From Prevotella sp. ne3005 (lineage in GTDB: Bacteria; Bacteroidota; Bacteroidia; Bacteroidales; Bacteroidaceae), in assembly GCF_900110085.1 (NCBI RefSeq), contig NZ_FOCK01000010.1:34018-98017 (forward strand): a DNA stretch of 64,000 nucleotides, read 5' to 3'. How positions within the stretch are numbered: position 1 is the stretch's first letter; each line of letters opens with the position of its first letter. A model generated the notes under the pieces. The model saw only the letters and a list, made by a program, of their open reading frames with translations, was not told the DNA's origin and did not search any database. The translations under genes were made by a program, and so were the position numbers. This document shows, in pieces, positions 1 to 8,838 of the stretch.

Positions 1-35
1 AAATAAATAACCCGTTAAAACTAAAAATAAACACT

Positions 36-722
36 ATGGAAAAACTCAACATCAATCAATGGGCAGAAGAAGATCGCCCACGTGAGAAAATGGCAAATCT
101 TGGAGCTGAGGCATTAAGCGATGCCGAACTATTAGCCATCCTTATCGGCAAAGGATCTCCAAAGGAAGATGCCGTAACACTAATGAAACGAGTTCTGGCA
201 GATTGCAACAACAACCTGAACACACTAGGAAAGATGTCTATCCACGAACTTTGCCACTATAACGGTATCGGCGAGGCCAAGGCCATCAGTATCCTGGCTG
301 CTTGCGAACTAGGCAAGCGCCGTCAATCAGGAAGTCCTGAGGAACGGCCAGACCTTGGTACTGCCACTCGCATCTACAACCACATGCACCCCAAGATGCA
401 GGACCTTGGTGTTGAGGAGTTTTGGGTTTTGCTGATGAACCAACACCACCGACTCATCAAGAAGGTACGCATCTCGCATGGTGGCATCACAGAGACAGCC
501 GCGGATATTCGCGTCATCATGCGGGAGGCCGTCCTTGTTAACTGCACCATCTTAGCCGTCTGCCATAACCATCCGTCGGGTAACATTTCTCCCAGCAAGC
601 AAGACTATGAACTGACCAAAGCCATCCAGCGGGCCTGTGACTTCATGCGAATTAACTTTCTAGATCATGTCATCATCACCGACGGACAATACTATTCCTT
701 CCACGAGCAAGGACAGTGCTGA
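36..722 (+). CDS. radC: RadC/JAB-domain protein
   Basis: RadC family protein (UPF0758) of 228 aa, the usual length. An N-terminal helix-hairpin-helix-like part (about residues 5-85) precedes a JAB/MPN domain (about 105-226). The JAMM zinc motif is complete: H177-N-H179-P-S-G, then S187 and D190. The family is widespread; the old link to DNA repair is weak and the true substrate is unknown. It starts 35 bases into the window with an AT-rich leader and no clear Shine-Dalgarno, normal for Bacteroidota. The gene seems monocistronic, since a separate promoter precedes the next gene. Confidence 0.9.
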   Translation: MEKLNINQWAEEDRPREKMANLGAEALSDAELLAILIGKGSPKEDAVTLMKRVLADCNNNLNTLGKMSIHELCHYNGIGEAKAISILAACELGKRRQSGSPEERPDLGTATRIYNHMHPKMQDLGVEEFWVLLMNQHHRLIKKVRISHGGITETAADIRVIMREAVLVNCTILAVCHNHPSGNISPSKQDYELTKAIQRACDFMRINFLDHVIITDGQYYSFHEQGQC

Positions 723-773
723 TAGGATAAGGTTCGAAACTCTTGAAGAAATCATAATTAATCGCCATTTCCC

Positions 774-804
774 TTTGTGGTTTCATCTCTTTTTCCTATC
801 TTTG
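774..804 (+). promoter_or_regulatory. Bacteroidetes-type promoter for the DUF59 operon
   Basis: A -33-like TTTG (774-777) and a -7 box TATCTTTG (797-804) are separated by 19 bp. The ATG at 815 lies only 10 bases after the -7 box, so the leader is very short. Confidence 0.65.
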
Positions 805-814
805 CACTCAGATT

Positions 815-1135
815 ATGACACAGGAAGAGAAAACAAAGATAGAAGAGCGGATTGTGGACGTACTGAAGACCGTCTATGATCCAGAGATTCCCGTCAACAT
901 CTATGACTTGGGAATGATTTACAAGATTGACGTACAGGACGATTCCTCCGTAGAATTGGATATGACCTTTACCGCTCCGAACTGCCCTGCTGCAGATTTT
1001 ATCCTGGAAGATGTGCGCACGAAAGTGGAAAGTGTCGAGGGGGTAAAAGGCGCTAACGTCAACCTCGTCTTCGAGCCCGCATGGGATCAGAGTATGATGA
1101 GCGAAGAAGCCAGAGTAGAATTGGGATTTGATTAA
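815..1135 (+). CDS. DUF59 / MIP18-family protein (SufT/PaaD-like)
   Basis: A 106-aa protein covering the whole DUF59 (MIP18) domain. The conserved TAPNCPAA motif carries Cys57, the residue used by family members in Fe-S cluster assembly or transfer. Family knowledge suggests a role in Fe-S protein maturation, as for SufT. No suf genes are in the window, so the exact role is open. It lies 19 bases before the lpxH-like gene and probably shares its mRNA. Confidence 0.85.
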   Translation: MTQEEKTKIEERIVDVLKTVYDPEIPVNIYDLGMIYKIDVQDDSSVELDMTFTAPNCPAADFILEDVRTKVESVEGVKGANVNLVFEPAWDQSMMSEEARVELGFD

Positions 1136-1154
1136 AGTTCTTTGAGCAATAGCG

Positions 1155-1919
1155 ATGAAACCCATATATTTCCTTTCCGATGCCCATCTCGGGTCGCTTG
1201 CCATCCCGCACAGAAGGATGCAAGAACGACGGTTGGTCCGCTTTCTTGACTCCATCAAGGAGAAAGCTGCCGCCATCTACCTGTTAGGTGACATGTTCGA
1301 CTTCTGGTACGAATACAAATACGTGGTGCCTAAAGGTTTTACCCGTTTCTTAGGGAAACTCTCTGAATTAACGGACATGGGTGTAGAAGTACATTACTTC
1401 ACAGGCAACCATGACATTTGGGCCTACGACTATCTGGAAAAAGAATGTGGGGTCATCCTTCACAAGCAACCAGAAACGACCGAGATTTATGGTAAGATGT
1501 TCTTCCTAGCCCATGGCGACGGATTGGGTGACCCGGACAAGAAATTCAAGTTGATTCGTGCCATTTTCCATTCCAAGTTATGCCAATGGGCCTTTTCCAA
1601 TCTTCACCCGCGTTGGGCAATGTGGTTTGGTTTGAACTGGGCCAAACATTCCCGTATGAAGCGTCCCAACGGTGAGGAACCCGCCTATATGGGTGAGGAA
1701 CGCGAACATTTGGTATTGTTTACGAAAAAGTATATCCAATACCATTCTAATGTGGATTATTTCATCTATGGACACCGTCATATCGAGGTTGATCTGCAAC
1801 TGACAAAGAAGGCACGTATGATAATCCTTGGTGATTGGATTAGCCAATTCAGCTACGTTGTCTATGACGGAGACCATCTGCTAATGTCACAATATATCGA
1901 AGGCGAGAGCCAGCTATAA
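1155..1919 (+). CDS. lpxH: UDP-2,3-diacylglucosamine diphosphatase (LpxH-like)
   Basis: A calcineurin-type metallophosphoesterase of 254 aa. The metal ligands appear in order: D9-A-H11, G45-D46, GNHD (84-87), HGDG (120-123) and GHRH near residue 206. Length and motif spacing fit LpxH, which hydrolyses UDP-2,3-diacylglucosamine to lipid X in lipid A synthesis at the inner membrane. Its stop overlaps the next start by one base (TAATG), implying translational coupling to the sugar kinase. A generic UDP-DAGn-like phosphoesterase cannot be excluded. Confidence 0.82.
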   Translation: MKPIYFLSDAHLGSLAIPHRRMQERRLVRFLDSIKEKAAAIYLLGDMFDFWYEYKYVVPKGFTRFLGKLSELTDMGVEVHYFTGNHDIWAYDYLEKECGVILHKQPETTEIYGKMFFLAHGDGLGDPDKKFKLIRAIFHSKLCQWAFSNLHPRWAMWFGLNWAKHSRMKRPNGEEPAYMGEEREHLVLFTKKYIQYHSNVDYFIYGHRHIEVDLQLTKKARMIILGDWISQFSYVVYDGDHLLMSQYIEGESQL

Positions 1920-2968
1920 TGAATCTATCACAAAAACAGTATATGAACAGACATAAGATTGTAACTTTCGGAGAACTCCTTCTCAGATTCTCCAAACCTG
2001 GCCACCTTCGTCTGACACAAGGTGACATGTTCACCAGCAAATATGGTGGTAGCGAAGCCAATGTGGCCGTCTCTTTGGCCACACAAGGAGATGAAGTAAC
2101 TTATATCACCCGCCTACCAGACACCCCCGTTGGACGTGCCGGAGCAATGAACCTGGCAGAGTTAGGAGTAGACACTAGTGAGATCCTTTACGGAGGACAA
2201 CGTATAGGCACCTACTATTTTGAGCCACCTGCAGGGATGAGGGCGGCAAAAGTTTTTTACGATCGTGCAAACTCCGCATACTCGGATTTGAAGCCAGGCA
2301 TGATTAACTGGCGTGAGATCCTAAAAGATTGCGCTTTCTTTCATGTATCAGGTATTACAGCTGCCATATCTCAACAAGCAGCCGAGGCGACTTTCGAGGC
2401 ACTTGACATCGCCGATGAGATGGGAGTTACCATTTGCTTCGACATAAACTATCGCAAGAACCTATGGCGCTATGATGGTGCCAATCCACGTGAGACACTT
2501 AGCCATATGCTGGCCCATTGTGACATGATGTTCGGTGATGCTATTGAATTTGAATGGTTGAGTCAGCATCCTCAGCCCCCATTTACAGCCATTGACTCCA
2601 ACTTCAAGATGCAGATGAAAGAATACAGAGAATGGTTTGACGAGCTACACGAGCAGTTTCCACGCCTGAAGAATTGGATGATGGGCATGCGCAACATTGT
2701 CAGTTCGAAACACCACACCCTAACAGGACTTCTTTGGACAGAGGGGCATCTGTTGAAGGCCCCTATCGTCGACATTCCCGATGTGGTGGATCCTGTCGGT
2801 GTAGGCGATGCATTTATGGGCGGCTGGCTTCACGCGCTTAAACTCTACCCTGACGATAAGCAAATGCAGCTGAACTACTCTTTGGCAGCAGCTGCATTAA
2901 AAAATACCATTCCAGGCGACTTCAATCTGTCAACCGAAGAGGAGATTTTGGATGCGGTAACTTTCTAA
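1919..2968 (+). CDS. kdgK: PfkB-family sugar kinase (2-keto-3-deoxygluconate kinase-like)
   Basis: Ribokinase/PfkB fold, 349 aa. The N-terminal sugar-binding signature (GGSEANVAVSLA) and the C-terminal ATP/catalytic signature (DPVGVGDAFMGG) with the catalytic Asp are intact. Bacteroidales proteins of this length and shape are usually called KDG kinase, phosphorylating 2-dehydro-3-deoxygluconate to KDPG. No KDPG aldolase is in the window, so the substrate is inferred. The start overlaps the lpxH stop; an in-frame ATG at 1943 is an alternative and gives a more typical N terminus. Confidence 0.78.
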   Translation: MNLSQKQYMNRHKIVTFGELLLRFSKPGHLRLTQGDMFTSKYGGSEANVAVSLATQGDEVTYITRLPDTPVGRAGAMNLAELGVDTSEILYGGQRIGTYYFEPPAGMRAAKVFYDRANSAYSDLKPGMINWREILKDCAFFHVSGITAAISQQAAEATFEALDIADEMGVTICFDINYRKNLWRYDGANPRETLSHMLAHCDMMFGDAIEFEWLSQHPQPPFTAIDSNFKMQMKEYREWFDELHEQFPRLKNWMMGMRNIVSSKHHTLTGLLWTEGHLLKAPIVDIPDVVDPVGVGDAFMGGWLHALKLYPDDKQMQLNYSLAAAALKNTIPGDFNLSTEEEILDAVTF

Positions 2969-2980
2969 GTTTACCGCATC
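2951..2980. terminator. Shared hairpin between convergent genes
   Basis: GATGCGGTAA (2951-2960) pairs with TTACCGCATC (2971-2980). The left arm is the last codons of the kinase gene; the right arm covers the stop of the convergent CotH gene. A short T run follows on the + strand. It could terminate both transcripts. Confidence 0.55.
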
Positions 2981-4640
2981 ACATTTTTGCATATTGGGCC
3001 TTTAGCCATTCCATACGATTCTTCAACCATTCCTTGACCGACTGCACCTCATTCTGATAGGCACCCCATATCTCAACATTGGGCGCAACATAATTATAGA
3101 AAGCATGCCACCTATTTTCATTTGCAGCTGCTGAATATTTCAGATACTGTTGCGTGGCATCAATTTCACGCATGATGTCGGGCATTCGCTCGTAGAAATA
3201 GTCAAAACGTTCCTTCACTCTCTTTACGAAAACAGGATCATCGAATAGTCTGTCAAACCAATCCGAATTCTTAACCCAAAAGCCTTCCGGACCACGCGCC
3301 CAATAATCTGTATTACCAAAGGCAAGATCAAAGTCCCACAATGGACCCATCTTCAGCTTTCCGCCTCGCTTCAAACTCATGAAGCAACTGGTAAACATCT
3401 GTGCGTCAGTATTATGAGCAATCTCGTTTATCAGATACCAATCTACGAAAGAATCCATATCCATATAGGCTTTCCATCCCTTATCTGGATCAGTAAAATT
3501 GTAACCATACAAGGCGACATCAACTTTATTGAGATAATCCTCAATATAATTAAAGTTTGCATCGCCGTACTGAGTCTCTGGTTCTTTAATATTGACAGGA
3601 TTATCCAGACTATAGACATAGAAATATCGTGAATCACTCTCTTCCGGTGCACGAGTGTCAACTTCAAGGAGGAACCCATCATCCCCGACAGCCACTCTAT
3701 GGTTGGAAATCTTTATCTTCTCGCACACTTCATAGGTGCCGTCATACCTGCCATTCAAGAACAATTCAACAAAATGAGAACTTGAGGTATATTCCAGATT
3801 ACTAATCTTACCCATATAGAAAGCCACATGGTTGCGAATAGCAGATTTATCAGCGAAGTTTGCCAATAGGACCCATGACCTATCCTTGTGTTCACCTAAA
3901 AGCGATACCTTCTCGTTAAACTTCAGACGATATGGTTTCTTGGGCCAAGTAGACACTCCCCAAGTAGAATTTCCACGTCCCTTTATCTGTAAGTCAGCCT
4001 CCAGCACATCGCCAGCCCCACGGGTTTTAACATCCTCAGTCAACTTCATATGGGCATTGACATACGTTACCTTCGAATTGATGAAATTCCCTGTTTCCGT
4101 ATCAATTCTCATGACAGGCAATCCTGTATATGAGTATACATAGACGGTATACTCCTTTGTTCCTTTAGAAGTCATAACCGTCAGAGGAATAGGCTGAGAG
4201 AAATCAACGGCTGTAGAACCACTTGTCACTTCCTGAGACCCAATCATCACCAAGGTTCCATCAAAGGTAAATCTCGGAATTAAAGTCTTTGAATCATCCA
4301 ATTCTGGAAGCCAGCAGTTCACTATCCCTGTGGAAGAATAGACATCACAAACCACATCTTTACTCAGACCCGTATTGTCAGAACGCTTAAACTCCATCGT
4401 CAACAAGACGGGATCAGAAACCATACCACTTTTGACACGTTCAAGCTCCTCGAGCCTCTGCTTCAGCCTTTCTTGCTCTGCTTTTCTCTTTTTGAGTTCC
4501 TCCTGCTCCTTTGCTATTTGAGTCTGAAGTGCCTGATTATTCTGCTCTAGCGCATCTCTCTGCTGCTTATATTCCGAGGTATCCTCCGAACAAGCTGACA
4601 ACACAAATAATGCGAATAATATGTATACAAATTTCTTCAT
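2979..4640 (-). CDS. CotH-type kinase lipoprotein
   Basis: Exported lipoprotein of 553 aa. A signal peptide ends in a lipobox (VLSAC, Cys17), followed by a Lys/Glu/Gln-rich coiled coil (about residues 22-70), a beta-rich region, and a CotH domain from about residue 190. CotH hallmarks are present: RGNSTW, the RLKFNEK lysine region, the HNTDAQMF segment and GPLWDFDLAFGN, with the DxD expected to bind metal. Spore-coat CotH members are atypical protein kinases; the role in Bacteroidota is unknown. It lies 20 bases downstream of a divergent paralogue and is probably co-transcribed with it. Confidence 0.82.
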   Translation of the reverse strand: MKKFVYILFALFVLSACSEDTSEYKQQRDALEQNNQALQTQIAKEQEELKKRKAEQERLKQRLEELERVKSGMVSDPVLLTMEFKRSDNTGLSKDVVCDVYSSTGIVNCWLPELDDSKTLIPRFTFDGTLVMIGSQEVTSGSTAVDFSQPIPLTVMTSKGTKEYTVYVYSYTGLPVMRIDTETGNFINSKVTYVNAHMKLTEDVKTRGAGDVLEADLQIKGRGNSTWGVSTWPKKPYRLKFNEKVSLLGEHKDRSWVLLANFADKSAIRNHVAFYMGKISNLEYTSSSHFVELFLNGRYDGTYEVCEKIKISNHRVAVGDDGFLLEVDTRAPEESDSRYFYVYSLDNPVNIKEPETQYGDANFNYIEDYLNKVDVALYGYNFTDPDKGWKAYMDMDSFVDWYLINEIAHNTDAQMFTSCFMSLKRGGKLKMGPLWDFDLAFGNTDYWARGPEGFWVKNSDWFDRLFDDPVFVKRVKERFDYFYERMPDIMREIDATQQYLKYSAAANENRWHAFYNYVAPNVEIWGAYQNEVQSVKEWLKNRMEWLKAQYAKM

Positions 4641-4660
4641 TTTTTATGCACCTCGTTAAA

Positions 4661-6298
4661 TTACAGTTTGCTTATTTCATCATTCAGCCATTCCATGCGT
4701 TTCTCTATCCATGACTTCATGGTTGTCACTTCCTTCTGATATTTTTTGCGAACGTCATCTGCAGATGATCCACTAAACACCTCCCACTTGTTGTTATTCT
4801 CCGGAATGGCATTCCTCAGATAACTAACGTCTGCATCAATCTCCTTGAGGATGTCATTCTTATGGTTATAGAAATAAGTAAAGCGCTCTTTGACCTTTGC
4901 TACGAATGCTGGATCCTGAAAAAGACGATTATACCATTTAACATTTTTGATGACGAAATCACTAGTGCTCGAGTCGCCATAACCAAACGATCTCTCCATT
5001 TTCCACAACGGTCCCATTCTGAGTTTGCCATCTCGTTTCATATTCATGTAGCATTCAGCACCGAAATCACCATCCAGGTTCTTTGCAATCTCATTAATCA
5101 GATACCAATCAACAAATGAGTCCATATCAAGATATCTCTGCCAGCCTTCTGTTGCATCCGTAAAATTGGATCCGAACAAAGCAGATTCTGCTGACCTCAC
5201 ATAATTAGATATAAACTGATAGTCCTCATCACCAGAGAATACCGTAGGACTGACAATCGTCACAGGCTGTTCGAGATTATCTGTCTTAAAATACGTCCTA
5301 CCATTTGAAGCGTCAATCTTCACAATAAAGCCATTACTCTCAACTCCGGTACGATTGTTGGTGTAGTCAATGGATTCGCCTAACAAATATGTTCCAAAAT
5401 AGCGCTCATTAAGCATAAGATCAGCAAAATGGAAATGGGGCGTAAAATGCAAGTTACTGATCTTGCCCAGATGAAATCCTGTCTGGGTATGAAGCATGGT
5501 GGCATCTTTGGCATTCGATAGCAACTCCCAAGTGGTATTCATAGGATCGTCAAGCACAGAATAGGCTGCATTAATTGTAAAGCGATAGTTATTTTTTCCC
5601 ATCTGCGACGAACCGTCCAACTTTGAGCTAACCCATGACAAAGGACCTATCGCCTTTAATCTAGCATTCGCTTCGATTACATCACCAGCGCCACGCGTCC
5701 TGGCGTTCTCCACAATCTTCAACTTCGCCTCATAAACCAAATCACTAACAGAGATGTCTTCCCTATTGTTTGTCGTCAACCAAACCATAGGAAGACCTGT
5801 ATAGGAATAGACATAGACGGTATAGTCTTTTGACAATAGGTCTGATGTCACTGTCAATTTCTGGGGTTTGCCAAAATCAATAGAGGTTACACCACTCTCT
5901 ACAGCCTTTCCACCAATTGTCAAGCTCTTCCCCTGATAACTAAATTGCGGTATCAGAACCTTATTAGGCATAATGTTGGGCACCCAACACACAACGCTAT
6001 CACCGGCAATCTCACACTTGACATCCTCAACAAGTTGATAAGGATTATCTGCATGTAAAAACTCAAAATATGCCAACGTCACCTTATTAATGTCCTGAAG
6101 CGCCTGATCAATCTGACCCTGAGTATTATCAATGTCATTTTGAGTCTTATCATTAGCATTCTGCAAGCTATCTTTAGTATGCGTTAATTTCCGACTCGCA
6201 TCTTCCAGGCCTGCAATTTCCTTCTTAAGATCATCAATCTCAGAGCTACAAGCCAGCAGACTACATAATACTATTACAGAAAACAAAAACTTTTTCAT
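4661..6298 (-). CDS. CotH-like lipoprotein, probably catalytically degenerate
   Basis: A 545-aa paralogue of its downstream neighbour with the same plan: lipobox (SLLAC, Cys17), coiled coil (about 20-75), beta-rich linker and CotH-like C-terminal half. Conserved landmarks include the YVYSYTGLPM and DMDSFVDWYLINEIA stretches. The motif that reads GPLWDFDLAFGN in the neighbour is GPLWKMERSFGYG here, so both Asp of DxD are replaced by Lys and Glu. The RGNSTW segment is also altered (IGPLSW). I infer a pseudokinase or binding role. The reading frame is intact, so this is not decay into a pseudogene. Confidence 0.75.
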   Translation of the reverse strand: MKKFLFSVIVLCSLLACSSEIDDLKKEIAGLEDASRKLTHTKDSLQNANDKTQNDIDNTQGQIDQALQDINKVTLAYFEFLHADNPYQLVEDVKCEIAGDSVVCWVPNIMPNKVLIPQFSYQGKSLTIGGKAVESGVTSIDFGKPQKLTVTSDLLSKDYTVYVYSYTGLPMVWLTTNNREDISVSDLVYEAKLKIVENARTRGAGDVIEANARLKAIGPLSWVSSKLDGSSQMGKNNYRFTINAAYSVLDDPMNTTWELLSNAKDATMLHTQTGFHLGKISNLHFTPHFHFADLMLNERYFGTYLLGESIDYTNNRTGVESNGFIVKIDASNGRTYFKTDNLEQPVTIVSPTVFSGDEDYQFISNYVRSAESALFGSNFTDATEGWQRYLDMDSFVDWYLINEIAKNLDGDFGAECYMNMKRDGKLRMGPLWKMERSFGYGDSSTSDFVIKNVKWYNRLFQDPAFVAKVKERFTYFYNHKNDILKEIDADVSYLRNAIPENNNKWEVFSGSSADDVRKKYQKEVTTMKSWIEKRMEWLNDEISKL

Positions 6299-6340
6299 TC
6301 TTTTCTATAAAATGTCTTGATATAAATACATAATTCGTTG

Positions 6341-6348
6341 CAAAAATA
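6341..6348 (-). promoter_or_regulatory. Possible -7 box for the CotH pair
   Basis: The minus strand reads TATTTTTG, 42 bases before the CotH-like ATG. I find no well-spaced -33 element, so this is weak. Confidence 0.35.
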
Positions 6349-6428
6349 ATACTTTTTTTGCAAATTGATGCACCTTTTACCGTTTTTTTGCATCTTTTCA
6401 GTCGTTTTTCCTATCAGCCAAACAACAA

Positions 6429-6460
6429 AATAAAAGGCGGCCTTTTATTAGGCCGCCTTA
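6429..6460 (-). terminator. Terminator of pta-ackA
   Basis: On the minus strand AAGGCGGCCT, loop AATAAA and AGGCCGCCTT form a strong GC-rich hairpin followed by TTTATTTT, 20 bases after the ackA stop. Confidence 0.85.
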
Positions 6461-6479
6461 AAACGATATACTATTCCTA

Positions 6480-7670
6480 TTACAGCAGATTCATCGTGTC
6501 AGTAGCAATCATCAACTCCTCGTCGGTAGGAATGACAACCACCTTAACCTTGGAGTCATCAGCAGAAATGACAGCCTCTTCGCCACGAACATTGTTCTTA
6601 ACCTCATCAAACTTGATGCCGAGGAACTCCATATCCTTGCAAACAGCAGAACGCATGCCAATCTGGTTTTCACCAACACCAGCAGTGAAGACAACAACAT
6701 CAAGGCCTCCCATAGCGGCAGCGTAAGCACCAATATACTTCTTGATACGATAGAAGTACATGTCCTGAGCCAGCTGAGCGCGCTCATTGCCCTCCTTGGC
6801 AGCATTCTCCACATCACGCATATCGCTGGAACCACCCGTAATACCGGCAACACCACTCTTCTTGTTAAGCAAGTTGGACATACCGTCAGCATCGAGACCA
6901 AGTTTCTTCTCAATGAAAGTAACAGCACCGCCATCGATATCACCAGCTCGAGTACCCATCACAAGCCCCTCCAAAGGAGTGAGGCCCATTGAGGTATCGA
7001 TACACTTGCCATCAACAACTGCTGCGATAGAACCACCATTACCAACGTGGCAGGTTACCATCTTCGTACCCTCTGCAGGAATCCCGAGGAACTCACAAGC
7101 ACGAGCGCTAACATAACGGTGAGATGTTCCGTGGAAGCCATAGCGGCGAATGCCGTATTTCTCGTAAAGTTCATAAGGAATAGCATACATGAAAGCCTTT
7201 GGAGGCATAGTCTGATGGAAGGCTGTATCGAATACACCTACCTGAGGAAGACCAGGCATCAACTCCTTCACTGCATTAACACCCTTGAGATTTGCAGGGT
7301 TGTGCAGAGGAGCCAGATCTGAACACTCCTCAAAAACCTTCAGCACCTCATCGGTAAGCACCACAGACTTATTGAACTTTTCACCACCATGTACCATACG
7401 ATGGCCCACTGCATCAATCTCATCAAGGCTCTTGATGACACCTATTTCTGGATCAGTGAGCAGAGAGAAGATGAACTTCACGCCCTCCGTATGCTCGGGG
7501 ATATCGTGCATAATCTGCTTTTTTTCGCCATTGGCCAACTTCACCTTTACAAAGGCTCCATCAAGCCCCACACGCTCAGCACCACCACTGGTCATCACGC
7601 TCTTGTCATCCATATTATACAGAGCGTACTTGATTGACGAAGAGCCACAATTTAATACTAATATTTTCAT
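6480..7670 (-). CDS. ackA: Acetate kinase
   Basis: Converts acetyl phosphate and ADP to acetate and ATP. From the ATG the protein is 396 aa, standard for AckA, and opens with the phosphate-1 motif MKILVLNCGSSSIKY. RYGFHGTSHRYV, the GNGGS adenosine motif and the TAGVGEN motif follow. An upstream in-frame TTG at 7688 is less likely because the stretch between holds an AAAGGG that could act as a ribosome site for the ATG. It lies 27 bases after pta; the two form the acetate-producing pathway. Confidence 0.95.
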   Translation of the reverse strand: MKILVLNCGSSSIKYALYNMDDKSVMTSGGAERVGLDGAFVKVKLANGEKKQIMHDIPEHTEGVKFIFSLLTDPEIGVIKSLDEIDAVGHRMVHGGEKFNKSVVLTDEVLKVFEECSDLAPLHNPANLKGVNAVKELMPGLPQVGVFDTAFHQTMPPKAFMYAIPYELYEKYGIRRYGFHGTSHRYVSARACEFLGIPAEGTKMVTCHVGNGGSIAAVVDGKCIDTSMGLTPLEGLVMGTRAGDIDGGAVTFIEKKLGLDADGMSNLLNKKSGVAGITGGSSDMRDVENAAKEGNERAQLAQDMYFYRIKKYIGAYAAAMGGLDVVVFTAGVGENQIGMRSAVCKDMEFLGIKFDEVKNNVRGEEAVISADDSKVKVVVIPTDEELMIATDTMNLL

Positions 7671-7697
7671 TGTTTTCCCTTTTTGCAATTTAACCTT

Positions 7698-8708
7698 TTA
7701 TTTTTTTGCATCCATAGCCTGACAAGCTGTAATGGCAATCATATAATAGATATCATCCACAGAACAGCCACGAGAGAGGTCGTTTACTGGGCGAGCGATA
7801 CCCTGCAGCACGGGACCAATAGCGATTGCATCACCCAGACGCTGTACCATCTTATAGCCGATGTTACCAACTTCGAGATTGGGGAATACAAGCACGTTTG
7901 CTTTACCAGCAATATCAGAACCAGGAGCCTTCTTGGCACCTACGCTGGGAACCAGAGCCGCATCAGCCTGCAGCTCACCGTCAATCTTCAGCGTTGGGTC
8001 AAGTTCCTTAGCCAGACGGGTAGCCTCAATCACCTTGTCACAAACCTCGTGCTTGGCAGAACCCTTCGCCGAGAAGCTCAGCATAGCCACACGGGGATCC
8101 TTGAAACCTGCCACAGCCTTAGCCATCTGGGCAGTGCAGACAGCTATCTGCGAGAGTTGATTAGCATCAGGCATCGGGGTAACGGCCACATCAGCCACTA
8201 CGAGGACGCCATCTTCACCATACTGCTTCTGCTTCGAGATAAGCAACAGACCACCGCTGACACAGGTAATACCAGGCTGGCACTTGATAATCTGAAGAGC
8301 AGGACGCAAGGTATCTCCTGTAGTAGACAATGCACCAGAGATCTGGCCATCAGCGCCCTCAGTCTTAATGATCATACATCCAAGATACAGAGGGTTCTTG
8401 ATAAGCTTACGAGCCTCTTCGATAGTCATACCCTTACTTTTGCGAATCTCTGCCAGCTTCTCAGCCAGTTCCTCGCTCTTTTCGTAGTTCTCCGGATCAA
8501 TAAGGGTTGCCTTACCAATGTTTGTCAGACCCTTCTCCTTAGCCAAAGCCTCAACCTTGGCAGGATTACCAATCAGAATGATGTCAGCAATGTCATCAGC
8601 CAAGGCTTTGTCTGCTGCACAAAGAGTACGTTCTTCCTCTGCTTCTGGGAGCACAATGCGCTGCTTATTGCTCTTAGCACGCGCTACAATTTGACTTAAT
8701 AAATCCAT
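7698..8708 (-). CDS. pta: Phosphate acetyltransferase
   Basis: Transfers the acetyl group of acetyl-CoA to phosphate. At 336 aa it is the short single-domain Pta type without the N-terminal regulatory DRTGG part. The PTA/PTB domain spans the protein, with the GxxSTTGDTLRPALQI segment and the typical C-terminal IAITACQA end. It is the first gene of the pta-ackA operon, with a -7-like box about 55 bases upstream. Confidence 0.95.
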   Translation of the reverse strand: MDLLSQIVARAKSNKQRIVLPEAEEERTLCAADKALADDIADIILIGNPAKVEALAKEKGLTNIGKATLIDPENYEKSEELAEKLAEIRKSKGMTIEEARKLIKNPLYLGCMIIKTEGADGQISGALSTTGDTLRPALQIIKCQPGITCVSGGLLLISKQKQYGEDGVLVVADVAVTPMPDANQLSQIAVCTAQMAKAVAGFKDPRVAMLSFSAKGSAKHEVCDKVIEATRLAKELDPTLKIDGELQADAALVPSVGAKKAPGSDIAGKANVLVFPNLEVGNIGYKMVQRLGDAIAIGPVLQGIARPVNDLSRGCSVDDIYYMIAITACQAMDAKK

Positions 8709-8762
8709 AGTTTGCTTTTATATTAAATGTTCTTAGATTGCCCTTTTGTAAAATTGAGATTG

Positions 8763-8770
8763 CAAAAGTA
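8763..8770 (-). promoter_or_regulatory. -7 box of the pta-ackA promoter
   Basis: The minus strand reads TACTTTTG followed by CAATCTC. It fits TAnnTTTG, but no convincing -33 element is seen in the A/T-rich upstream stretch. Confidence 0.45.
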
Positions 8771-8838
8771 CTAAAAAAAAACGAATACCATGCAGATTTC
8801 ATTATATTTTTCAGAAATTTAAATGTAAACCTTTACGG

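Noticed and set aside
4661..6298. CotH-like pseudogene
   Set aside because: Motif residues are changed, but the frame, signal peptide and length are intact, so decay is not supported.
7671..7688. TTG start for ackA six codons upstream
   Set aside because: The ATG at 7670 gives the exact family N terminus and has a purine-rich stretch before it.
7683..8699. A 338-codon open frame on the + strand opposite pta
   Set aside because: It is the exact shadow of the well-conserved pta gene, has no family match by eye and no promoter.
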